Origin: Myotis daubentonii
Lineage: Eukaryota > Chordata > Mammalia > Chiroptera > Vespertilionidae
Direction: 5' to 3'
Assembly: GCF_963259705.1 (NCBI RefSeq)
Contig: NC_081846.1
Span: forward strand, 53,349,205-53,413,204
DNA: 64,000 bases
The notes under the pieces were generated by a model. That model saw only the letters and a list, made by a program, of their open reading frames with translations, made no database searches and was not told where the DNA came from. Positions 37,131 through 46,112 of this stretch are shown in pieces. The position numbers and the translations under genes were made by a program. Within the stretch, counting starts at the first letter, position 1. Each line of letters begins with the position of its first letter.

Positions 37131-37726
37131 TAAACACATTGTATACGTTTTACGTTGACGGGTAGTAAGTAGAGCGAGGGACACGTATTAATACGTTTTT
37201 TATAGACTACCGGTAGAATGCGGGTAAAGTATAAATACGTAAACTAAAGTTATCATAATTTTACTGAACGTTGACATTTGCACAAAAAATTAGCAAAAAT
37301 GGCCCGCGCCACCTGTTAGCGCGTGATAAAAACTACCCGCACACAATGTGTAAACAGGGAATATGCTAATTAGACGAGCATCACAACCGCTCAGGAGGAG
37401 CTGTGAGCGCAGATGGGCGGGAGGGGACTGGGAGCCGCCCCCACCCCAGTGACCCGTGGGGAGGCTGGGGCTGGGGGCAGGCCAGAGTGGAGACACAACA
37501 CACAGGAGCGCCTCCCCCCACCCCAGTGGACACAACCAGCTGGCCAGGGCCGGGTCCCAGGTGGCTGCTGCCCGGCTCGGAGCACGCCCCCACCCTACTT
37601 GACACAACGCAGCGGCCAGCGCTACACAGGTCAGGCGCGGACCCTGGCCCCACGCGGGGTGTCTCCTCACACGGCAGGAGGCAGGGTGACTCCTCGCATG
37701 ATTTCAATTGCGCGCTGGGCCTCTAG
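37131..37726 (+). mobile_element. HeliBat Helitron with unusual 5' part and GC-rich cargo
   Basis: Begins TC after A ('tctatctatataaaca') and ends 'gcgcgctgggcctctag' before T, the correct A|TC...CTAG|T insertion signature. The first 220 bp ('tacgttttacgttgacgggt', 'agactaccggtagaatgcgg') differ from other copies here. At 37361 the sequence 'aatatgctaattagacgagc' rejoins the common HeliBat pattern. 37380-37690 is strongly GC-rich and open in several frames on both strands (37290-37748), which reflects composition, not a gene. No Rep or helicase is encoded. Confidence 0.88.
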
Positions 37727-38620
37727 TGTTATTATAAGTGTAAGATAAATGATTATGATGTAAAAGTCATTAATATTTCTGCTGTGATTTCATTTCCTTA
37801 TATGCTTAATGTATCATTTTTTCTTAGAATTTATGCAAATTAGGGATGAATCCTCCCTGTGGGCTATTGTACTTGTGAGAGAGAATTTTCTGAAAACCTA
37901 TAAAAGGACTAATACACAAGTTTTACTGTTTTTTATGCCTTAGCAATTATTGGAGTTGGGAAAGGAGGCATTCTAACCCTCTTATGTTAACCTCTCTCAC
38001 AGCATAAATACTGAGACTGTGATAATCTCTCACCAAGAGTCTCAACATTTCAGTGCAGTGAGAGAAAAACCAGTGTCTCCTCCTGATTCAAACCGAATAG
38101 AGAGTAACCTACACTACTTCCGAACGTACATTCTTCTCTACCCCCCCCCCCCCCCTCAATGTTGTCCATCACCTGGAGAAAGGGCCTAAATCTGGTCAGA
38201 CTTGCTTATGAAAAGTAAGTAATAGTCACAGATCTATTCCACCCTATTTAGATAGCCTTCCATCTCTTGCAATATATAAATTCCTTCGCAGAGTCTCTTT
38301 TCTAGACAGTTTTAGTCTATCCTATTGACTTAATGTTTATCCTAATATTATTTGTGTTAATTGTTTTAATTGTGTTATTTTATAGTAAAGTTTCAAATCT
38401 TGTGTGGAAAAACAACTATTATTAGCCTGCCTTGTAAACATTTTTTCTAACTATTAATGTCTATTTAATCTTTCTTATAAAATATATCAGATTCTAAAAT
38501 CATCCCTTTGGAATTTTTATTGAATTTTCATTAAATAGATACATTACTTTTAGAAGAAATTATAATATATCTTAATATATTTCTTTTAGCTTTGCTAAGG
38601 TATAACTTATAATAGATTTC
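37727..38620. other. Unclassified sequence
   Basis: AT-rich, with a C run listed separately. No repeat family was recognised. Confidence 0.4.
38141..38155. repeat. Poly(C) run
   Basis: Fifteen consecutive C; prone to length errors in sequencing and assembly. Confidence 0.9.
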
Positions 38621-38624
38621 AGTT

Positions 38625-38790
38625 TGTTGTAGTAGAAAGAACAGTGGGTTAGGAATTAGGAGACCTAGTTCCTAGGCCTAGATCTATATTTTTCTACTTT
38701 TGTGAACCTGGGAAAATTAATTCATTGCTTTATGGCTCAGTTTTTATTCGAATAATAGAGAGGCTGTACTAGGTAAGGCGTTAGAATGGT
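38625..38790 (+). repeat. MIR SINE
   Basis: 'gtagaaagaacagtgggtta', 'ggaattaggagacctagttc', 'tgtgaacctgggaaaatta' and 'agaggctgtactagg' follow the MIR head-to-middle order, including the tRNA-derived head. Confidence 0.78.
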
Positions 38791-38909
38791 CAATGAGTTC
38801 CATTCTAAATTGTGAATAAAATGAATACCTGATATTATTAAAAACAACTGTTGGGTGCCCACTGGCTACTTAACAATAATACCATCCTAGTTTAACAACC
38901 ACTCTTTCT

Positions 38910-39130
38910 GCCCTAGCCAGTTTGGCTCGGTGGGCAGAGCGTCGGCCTGCAGATTGAAGGGACCCAGGTTCTATTCCGGTCAAGGGCACATGCCTGGGTT
39001 GCAGGCTCCATCCCCAGGAGGGTGCATACAGGTGGCAGCTGATCAATGATTCTCTCTCATCATTGATGTTTCCATCTCTCTCTGCCTCTCCCTTCCTCTC
39101 TAAAATCAATTTTAAAAATGTATAAAAAAA
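38910..39130 (+). mobile_element. Ves SINE
   Basis: Starts 'gccctagccagtttggctcg'; the B box is 'ggttctattccggtcaaggg'; it ends 'taaaatcaattttaaaaatg'. I could not define a flanking duplication. The frame 38870-39109 is its antisense. Confidence 0.93.
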
Positions 39131-39524
39131 AGTTATAGTTCACAGAAATAGATAGAAATTATTATGCATTAAAATCATGCTTGCCATATAAATCGATTGC
39201 CTATTTATAAGTGGAATGGCACTCTGCATTTTACATGTAAAATGTAAAATGAGAACCCTAGATTCAATTAGTTTGATTTTCCTACTGTTTCCATGATATC
39301 TTATATAGAATTCCAGTATACAGAAATTAACATGGTAGGAGTAAGTCATAAATAACCAAAACAAAAACAAAATTAAAATTCTACAATAAACGTAACTATT
39401 ACTATCCTGCAAAATGGATTAATGCAAAACCACTTGGTTAAAACTAAATCCAATATTTGAAGTACAATTGTATAGCTATCTAATATACAAAAGTAATTGT
39501 AAAATAATGGCTTATAAACGATAA
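39131..39524. other. Unclassified sequence with an 18-bp palindrome
   Basis: The perfect palindrome 'cattttacatgtaaaatg' lies near 39228. Nothing else was recognised. Confidence 0.4.
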
Positions 39525-39905
39525 AGCATGATGTGTGAGCTGCTGTAACAAGATTCTCAAGTTTAATTGTTTAAATAAACAAAGTTTATTGCTCTCCCAT
39601 GTTAATATTCAGTGTGGATTTGCGCTATACTGTCATTGACAGACTCAGGGTCCTTACCTCCTATGGATCCAAAATCTCCTATGGCCTCACTTTTTTTTTC
39701 TTTTGCATTTAATGGCATGGATAAAAAAGGAGATTGAGGAAGAAGACACATTCACTCTTAGCCATATTACTTCCCCTTATTTTCTTGGGCCTCCGTTGTG
39801 TAATTCTCTATTACTACAAGGGAATCTGTGTAACAATGTTCCCAAGAGGAAGAGAACACATCTAGTTGTGAGAACTAGTAACCTCTGCCATAGTCAACCA
39901 TTCTA
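39525..39905 (-). repeat. Old LTR-like repeat, antisense (MaLR-type, tentative)
   Basis: Starts 'gagctgctgtaacaagattc', then 'aataaacaaagtttattgct', 'gactcagggtccttacctcc', 'tccaaaatctcctatggcct', 'ggagattgaggaagaagaca'. The order resembles antisense MaLR LTRs and is similar to the segment at 41755. The family name is not certain. The frame 39703-39906 falls inside. Confidence 0.45.
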
Positions 39906-40332
39906 GCGATGGAATGGCTAGGTTTATTGGTTATCTCTTTTTCTCCACATGTGGGACACAGACACCCTTCTCCCCAGGAAGAACATCCAACCCAATATTT
40001 GCATCCAGTACTAAGCCTGGGCTATCTACGTAGACAGTACTCTCTATCTCAGTTCAATTGGGACTCCTTGTTGTCTAAAGACCTATAAACAAAACAGGCA
40101 AATTTTCTGCTCTTCCCATACCCAAGGGGCAGACCCGCTGAATGTCACCCACCCTGGCTGTTGAGTAGTTAGTTAGACTCTGATGCTGCTCTCTGGAAGG
40201 GACTCATTTGCTCACATTACTGGGTTCCCTTCTCTCTAACCTCAGGGAGCCTTTTCTTTGTCAAGTATTCTCCATAATCACATGTGAGGTAGGCTTGAGG
40301 AGTGTGTCCTGCTTGCAAGCTGTGAAATTATT
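39906..40332. other. Unclassified, possibly internal part of an old LTR element
   Basis: Not AT-rich and lacking any young repeat. It lies between two similar antisense LTR-like repeats (39525 and 41755), so with 40906-41420 it could be internal sequence of one decayed element. Confidence 0.3.
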
Positions 40333-40345
40333 GCAGACTGCTTTT

Positions 40346-40566
40346 TTTAAAAATATATATATTTTATTGATTTTTTACAGAGAGGAAGGGAGAGGGATAG
40401 AGAGTTAGAAACATCGATGAGAGAGAAGCATTGATCAGCTGCCTCCTGAACACCCCCTCCTGGGGATGTGCTCGCAACCAAGGTACATGCCCTTGGCCAG
40501 AATCAAACCTGTGACCTTCCAGTCCCCAGGCTGATGATCTATCCACTGACCTAAACTGGTGAGGGC
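40346..40566 (-). mobile_element. Ves SINE
   Basis: Complete copy with head, pyrimidine-rich middle and tail in antisense. The duplication 'gcagactgctttt' is exact (40333-40345, 40567-40579). The frames 40364-40630 and 40208-40408 run through it. Confidence 0.95.
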
Positions 40567-40663
40567 GCAGACTGCTTTTAATAGAGTCAGACTGAAGGCT
40601 CAAAATGTGTTTTACAGTTTGAACAATCAAAGTCTCTATTTAGCATGGGCTCATGGTTTCTTT

Positions 40664-40890
40664 CTGTTTTTTTTAAAATACATTTTATTGATTTTTTTAC
40701 AGAGAGGAAGGGAGAGGGATAGAGAGTTAGAAATATCGATGAGAGAGAAACATCCATCGGCTGCCTCCTGCACACCCCCTACTGGGGATGTGCCCGCAAC
40801 CAAGGTACATGCCCTTGACCGGAATTGAACCCGGGACCTTTCAGTCTGCAGGCCGATGCTCTATCCACTGAGCTAAACCAGTTAGGAGGA
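40664..40890 (-). mobile_element. Ves SINE
   Basis: Second antisense Ves, about 100 bp after the previous one, with its own exact duplication 'gctcatggtttcttt' (40649-40663, 40891-40905). It is therefore an independent insertion, not a tandem copy. Confidence 0.96.
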
Positions 40891-40905
40891 GCTCATGGTT
40901 TCTTT

Positions 40906-41420
40906 AAAACTTGACAAAAATATAGTTGCAAGATCTAATTGCTTCTAAACAAATCCATGTGCCAGTAATTATGTTCCTTCTTAGACAATTCCTTACTTCT
41001 GGCTTCTTTTCCCCTAATACTTCTCTGCCTCAACTTAATGATGCTAACTTGAGGCCATCCAGAACAAAACCCTCATTTTGCCATGGCTGAATCACTGCCT
41101 TCAGCTGAGATTTATCTCTAAGTTTTCATTTCCCACTCTTACTGTTTGTTGTCTAGAAGGCAGTTCTAGAACTTTTGATCTTCTCAACTCAGGTTTATTT
41201 CTGTTTGTAAACAAAAAAATATTGCTATAACTCATTTATTTCATTTACTAGTTTTCCAAAGTCACTAAGAGCCATCTAACACAAACTAATACAGTGCTTC
41301 TCCCTAAACAATATTTCTAGAACTGCCTGCTCAATGGCACAAGGTCTGCCTTCCAAAGTATCATATCAGCAATTTGATTGAATATTTTGCCAAAGAAAAT
41401 CAAGGCCCTCTAGTCTAGTA
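40906..41420. other. Unclassified, possibly internal part of an old LTR element
   Basis: No recognisable gene or young repeat; see the entry at 39906 for the context. Confidence 0.3.
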
Positions 41421-41435
41421 GCCCCAATATTTTTT

Positions 41436-41642
41436 AAGTACATATTTTTTATTGATTTCAGAGAGGAAAGGAGGAAAGAGAGAGAATCATCAATGATGAG
41501 AGAGAATCATTGATTGGCTACCTTCTGCACACCTCCACTGGAGATCAAGCCCGCAATCCGGGCATGTGCCCTGACTGGGAATCAAACCCTGACCTCCTGG
41601 TTCATATGTCACCGCTCAAGCACTGAGTCACACCAGCTAGGC
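41436..41642 (-). mobile_element. Ves-family SINE, older copy
   Basis: Antisense, ending 'cacaccagctaggcc'. The flanks 'ccaatattttt' and 'cctaatattgttt' are probably a diverged duplication. The frame 41514-41813 begins in it. Confidence 0.9.
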
Positions 41643-41754
41643 CTAATATTGTTTGGATCTTCATTACATGCGGCCCATTCACCAAGCCTATCGCTGAATA
41701 TTTTGTGGCATTTTACACTTTCATTCCACTCTTGGACTTCTTTTCTCTTTTGGT

Positions 41755-42110
41755 CAACATATGTTAATGGCTGTGACAAACTACTCCAAACTCTCAGTCT
41801 TTTAAATCAATAAATCTTTATCTTCCAAATATCAAAATCCAGTATAGGTGGCTTTACTTCAGAGAAATAAGCTTTTTCCCCTTATGTTGCTTAACTATTT
41901 TCAAGCACCTTTTCCCCTAATGCATTAGGTGTCTGGATGGGAAAAGAGGGTGAGTAGAAAGTACACACATTTTCATTGTCTTAGTACAAACAGTGAAACA
42001 TATCATCTATGCACACAATCTACTGGCCTGAATCATCACACCACTGCACTAACTGCAATAGAGGCTGGGGACTGTATTCTAGATGTATTCCAAGAAGTAA
42101 AGAAACCCTG
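41755..42110 (-). repeat. Old LTR-like repeat, antisense (MaLR-type, tentative)
   Basis: 'ggctgtgacaaactactcca', 'aaatcaataaatctttatct' and 'gcaatagaggctggggactg' give the same order as the segment at 39525 and a similar family. The two could be the paired LTRs of one element or separate insertions. Confidence 0.45.
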
Positions 42111-42198
42111 CAGCTCAGCCACAGCCTACAAAATACTTGACAAAGAAGATAGAAATGTACCTTTTGTTAAAAATTCTCTGTCACTATCACTCTTTTTT

Positions 42199-42333
42199 GC
42201 CCTGGTCAGTGTGGCTCAGTTGGTTGAGCATTGTTCTAAGCACTGAGAGATCACGGTTCAATTCCAGGTCAGGGCACATATCCAGGTTGCAGGCAAAATC
42301 TCCAGTAGAGGGCTTGCAGGAGGCAGCCAGTTG

Positions 42334-42380
<47 letters not shown>

Positions 42381-42402
42381 ATAAGAACTTATTAAAAATA
42401 AA
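42199..42402 (+). mobile_element. Ves-related SINE of an older subfamily
   Basis: Starts 'gccctggtcagtgtggctca' 'gttggttgagcattg', the 'ggttgagc' variant of the head seen also at 63077. The normal pyrimidine-rich middle has been replaced by an expanded TC repeat. No clear flanking duplication. Confidence 0.85.
42337..42379. repeat. (TC)n microsatellite inside a SINE
   Basis: A TC run of about 21 units that grew from the pyrimidine-rich part of the SINE. The Arg/Glu-repeat frames at 42187-42458 on the minus strand are its translation. Confidence 0.92.
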
Positions 42403-42556
42403 TTATAGAGTGAATTTATTATTTTTACCATGATGAATCTGAGAAATGGGTAAGTCAATCAATGGAAAATTGAGCATCAACACTAATAAAAGAGAAAAAT
42501 GGTAATTGGCGTACGACGATACCCTTTTCATTGGCTAATCAGGGCTATATGCAAAT

Positions 42557-42635
42557 TAACTGCCAAGATTGGCAGTTAACTGCCAACTAAGATTGGCAGT
42601 TAACTGTCAACTAAGATTGGCAGTTAACTGCCAAC
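42557..42635. repeat. Palindromic minisatellite within the Helitron
   Basis: About three and a half copies of a 24-bp unit ('taactgccaactaagattgg' 'cagt'). Each junction forms the 14-bp palindrome 'ggcagttaactgcc', so the array can fold into several alternative hairpins. Confidence 0.88.
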
Positions 42636-43205
42636 AAGATGGCGGTTAATTTGCATATGTAGGCACAATGCAGGGAGGCGAAAGGGAAAGCAGGAAGAAG
42701 CCCCCTGCCACTGACAGTGATCAGAAACCCAGGGGTACCTAAGAGCTGGGGGGCAGGGCAAAGGCGGCCCTGGGGCCGCCTTTGCCCTGCCCCCCAGCCA
42801 TGATCGGAGAATCAGGCGCCTTTGCCGCCCTGGCCAGTGATAGCAGGAAGTAGGGGTGGAGCCAGCGATGGGAGCTGGGCATGGTCGAAGCTGGCAGTCC
42901 CAGGAGCTAGGGGTCCCTTGCCTGGGCCGAAAGCGAAGCCCACGATCGCAGGGCCGCTGCAGCTGTGGGTCCCCGCTGGCCAGGCCAGACACCTCAGCCA
43001 GAGGCATCCTGCAGGGGCAGGGGCGGAGCCCGCGCAATCGCAGCGCCCCCCGCTGCCACTGCAGGTCCCCGCTGCCTGGGCCGTACGCCTAGGCCAGAGG
43101 CGTCAGGCCTGGGCAAGGGGCCAATCCTGCGATTGGAGGGTGATGGGGGTCAACGCTCCCAGTATGTGAGAGGGGGCAGGCTGGGCTGAGGGACACTGCC
43201 CCCCC

Positions 43206-43222
43206 CACACACACACACACAC
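43206..43222. repeat. (AC)n short repeat
   Basis: A CA run just upstream of the Helitron terminal hairpin. Confidence 0.85.
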
Positions 43223-43255
43223 CCAGTGCATGAATTTCGTGCACCGGGCCCCTAG

Positions 43256-43439
43256 TTGACTATAAAAGAGATGAACATATATCTTTTCTGGATTGTGGTT
43301 GGGTAGCAATCTGGTTACTATTCCTGCCAAGGAGATTTGTTTAAAAGTCTCTAAGGCTACTAGATCAGAAAACAACTGATTTAGTTCTTGGTGTTGACAG
43401 TTATTTATTCTGATTTTTTACCCACCCCTAAATTCATAT
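43256..43439. other. Unclassified sequence
   Basis: Short spacer after the Helitron. Confidence 0.4.
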
Positions 43440-43860
43440 TCTTTTCCATATAACTTTGTAGTTCCTCCAATTAGAGGCAGGGAATATTTCTCTACTCCTT
43501 GATTTAGGCTTAGCCATGTGACTCACTTTGACTAATGATTTTAGAAGATGTGAAAGAAGTAAGCAAAGACTTGAAATGTACCTGAGTGGTTGGACTTGCC
43601 ATTACATTTCTGACTTCTCCATTAGAAAAGTATGCTCCACTAATGCACCAAATCAAGAGGGATAATAGACATTTGGGGAAGAGTTTGACCCACCTTTGTT
43701 TAAGGAGCCAAAATTATCCAAGCCCAGCTGAGCCTGCTCTGGATGATCCAAACCCCAGTCAACTGTCCGATGCATGAACAAGAATAAATGATGGCTATTT
43801 TAGGCCACTGAGTTCTGGGATGTTTTCTTAAGAAGGAATAGTTGATTGATACACCCCTTA
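43440..43860 (+). repeat. MLT1-like LTR (ERVL-MaLR), decayed
   Basis: 'ttagccatgtgactcacttt', 'gcccagctgagcctgctctg', 'aagaataaatgatggctatt', 'ttaggccactgagttctggg' and 'ttgattgatac' follow the end of older MLT1 LTRs ('cccagctgagccc', 'aataaaatgattgttgtttt', 'aagccactaagtttt'). The frame 43586-43777 is inside it. Confidence 0.6.
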
Positions 43861-44475
43861 ACAGTTAAAAAATTGGACTAAGATGCCAAAATTAAGAGCC
43901 AATATATATATAATCAGATTACTGTATTTGCTAATGTATAACCTTTATAACATTCTCTTCTGTTCAAAATTACTAGTACTTTCTATAGGGACCTACCCTA
44001 TGCAAAGGTTTAAGTTTAGGATAGCAAAACTCATGTATTTTCAATAGCAGAATTAAAATGCTATTAGAGAATTAAGCTTTGTTTATGCTTTCTGTTATAG
44101 TTTTTTAGAGTGTACTTTGAGCATTGGCTTCAAGCCACATGGGGACATTAAGTAATCACAATACTATCACAGCACAATATTCAGCTGGCAACAAGGCCTA
44201 CAGTTATAGTTAAGCTTTTATTCTCTGTGTCTGCAATTACCTAACCTGTGAAAGGGGATTTTATGATTGCCATTAAGGATTTAATTATGACTGAGGTAAA
44301 TATAAGGAAAATTGTTAGCTAGATATCTATCTATCCCTGTGGGCAAATTGGCCCATCTGAGGAATGGGTCTAGAAACATAAGCCAAAGTAGTAAAGGTAG
44401 TGTATCAGTTGCATTATTGTGGATTCAGGACACATTGCTGCCACCCTCGTTCCCTTTCAGCAGCTTTATAGAGTA
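43861..44475. other. Unclassified AT-rich sequence
   Basis: Nothing recognised. Confidence 0.4.
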
Positions 44476-44690
44476 CTAGTGGCCCGGTGCACGGATTGGT
44501 GCACATTGAAAGGAAATTAATTGGAAGAAATATTTTAATATCTCTATTTGCCCTTTCTCTATAATAGAAGTGTCAACCAAATTCACTATCGACAATGACA
44601 GATTGGAAACACACGCATGCAATTGATGCCAGCGAGAGTTTTATATGTATCATGCATGTGCGAGTCAACTTAGCCTTTTATATATATAGA
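44476..44690 (-). mobile_element. HeliBat Helitron, antisense
   Basis: CTAG after A, then 'tggcccggtgcacggattgg' 'tgcac' (terminal hairpin reversed), ending 'tagccttttatatatataga'. The interior differs from the 27813/49628 type, so it is another subfamily. Confidence 0.85.
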
Positions 44691-44899
44691 ATAAACTTGC
44701 TTAATTAGATCTGCTTTCTGATGTAGCTAAACTTTTTACAGCCCAGTGAAGCACCCCAACTTCTCATTCAGGTAATTGTCAGCAACACAGCAGTAAATAT
44801 CAACACAAAGCACATTATTATTATTGTAGGTCACACAGGGAGAACAAAGGGTAAAATATTTAACTGTAGCAGTGTTTGACTATAGTCTGTGCAGTGAGA
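44691..44899. other. Unclassified sequence
   Basis: Nothing recognised. Confidence 0.4.
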
Positions 44900-45095
44900 A
44901 AACCTGAAGTCATTTTCAAGGTCTACCATTTCTTACTTCTTTTCAGTTGGGTCAAGTTTCTAAACTTTCTAAATATCAATTTTCCAGCTAATGAAAAGAA
45001 AATAGGAGTCTACTTAGTCTCCTATCTACCTACTCCAGGACTTCTGTGAGGATCAAATGAGATGAGGCACGGAAAAATGCTTCACAGATATTTGG
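44900..45095 (+). repeat. MIR SINE
   Basis: 'ccatttcttacttct', 'gggtcaagtttctaaacttt', 'gtctcctatctacctactcc', 'tgtgaggatcaaatgagatg' and 'gaaaaatgcttcaca' are in MIR order. Confidence 0.68.
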
Positions 45096-45159
45096 TTAAA
45101 GTGTGAAATGTTTGCACCTGGCTATAAATCACGTTGTGTTCCTGGGCTGAAGAAACTGC

Positions 45160-45380
45160 AAAGAGGCTAGTCGCTAGGGAGAGGAAGCCGGGCGTTGCTC
45201 CATGATGTCATTACCTGGTGCCCACAGCGACCCTTTTCGGGCTGGGCTGGCCTGGGCTGGGCTGTGGGCCTCATTTTGCTCCATGGGGTTTCGGCAATGT
45301 TGACTGAAATTTGGTGGGCTGTTGCTCTGGGGTGGTGGTGGGGCCTGTGTCCCATTTGGGGGAAGCCGAGTAGATAAATA
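45160..45380. other. Isolated GC-rich segment
   Basis: GC-rich patch with a short tandem of 'gggctggcct' type units (45239-45262) and CpG sites, ending near 'aaataaagct'. Frames on both strands (45167-45355, 45195-45377) overlap exactly. There are no Helitron or SINE ends. It could be a decayed CpG island, an old LTR or captured sequence. Confidence 0.3.
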
Positions 45381-45725
45381 AAGCTATAGTAGTCTCAAGA
45401 GAAGAAAAATAAGTCCCACCAACTGTAAACAGTGCTTTGTAAGTAATAGTCTATCATTAAACATTTTCTGAATATTTTACATAAAAATAGTTTTTATGAA
45501 TGTGCCAAAAATGTAGGCTTATGTGCTGGAGGAACATGGCTTTAGACTTATTCAGGAAGATGAGCTCTGTGAAGGAATTTAAAGAAATTGATTGACACCA
45601 ATGAACAATGGTTATCGCACGTGTCAGGAAAAGGGTCTTACAAATGACAGGAATTCTCATAATATTTTTAAATGCTAGATAATGGGACTTGTCTGGCTGG
45701 AGAGATGAGGAAAAGTAGCAGTGCA

Positions 45726-45729
<4 letters not shown>
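45381..45729. other. Unclassified AT-rich sequence
   Basis: Nothing recognised; the minus frame 45457-45726 has no domain that I can name. Confidence 0.4.

Positions 45730-45758
<29 letters not shown>
45730..45758. repeat. (GT)n microsatellite
   Basis: Uninterrupted GT run. Confidence 0.92.
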
Positions 45759-45761
<3 letters not shown>

Positions 45762-46065
45762 CCAGTGTCTTGAAATTCAGATGAGGATGGAGTTGAATAT
45801 AAAATTAAGAATTTAGATTTAAATTAATACATAAATGATGTCTTTTGAAGATGCTTGATTGAAATAAAATACCTTGTAAAAAGAGTTGTGAAATGAAAAT
45901 GGCCTTTAAGCAAAATGATTCTTTCCTTATAACTGTGTATATGATAAACAAAAGCAGCAAGAAATTAGATTCTAGGCAAATCAGAATAGGGAGATGGCTA
46001 TGTCAGTGTAGAGGAGTTCATTCATAAGATGATAAGAAGAATATATACATGAAGAAAGTGGGAAT

Positions 46066-46112
46066 AATATATATATATATAATATATATAATATATATAT
46101 TATATATATATA
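46066..46112. repeat. (AT)n tract with internal symmetry
   Basis: Alternating AT with AA/TT breaks that make it self-complementary; able to extrude a cruciform. Confidence 0.9.

Larger units (their letters stand above)
42477..43255 (+). mobile_element. HeliBat Helitron, 779 bp, GC-rich cargo
   Basis: Begins TC after A (42476|42477), ends 'gcatgaatttcgtgcaccgg' 'gcccctag' before T (43255|43256), with the terminal hairpin GCA.GAATTTCGTGC. The 5' part has 'actaataaaagagaaaaatg' and a palindromic minisatellite. From 42690 to 43200 the DNA is strongly GC-rich in an AT-rich desert, suggesting captured or shuffled host sequence. Overlapping frames on both strands (42624-43375) are compositional. 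There is no Rep/helicase. Confidence 0.9.

Noticed and set aside
37290..37748. Overlapping 64-126 codon frames on both strands
   Set aside because: They all lie in the GC-rich Helitron interior, where stop codons are scarce by composition. The proteins are Pro/Gly/Ser-rich and have no domain.
42187..42458. Arg/Glu repeat proteins
   Set aside because: Translation of the TC microsatellite.
42557..42635. Regular repeat array that might suggest CRISPR
   Set aside because: The units are contiguous without unique spacers and lie in a Helitron of a mammalian genome.
42624..43189. 137- and 115-codon frames
   Set aside because: Same reason: Helitron cargo open in several frames at once, with no start context or homology that I recognise.
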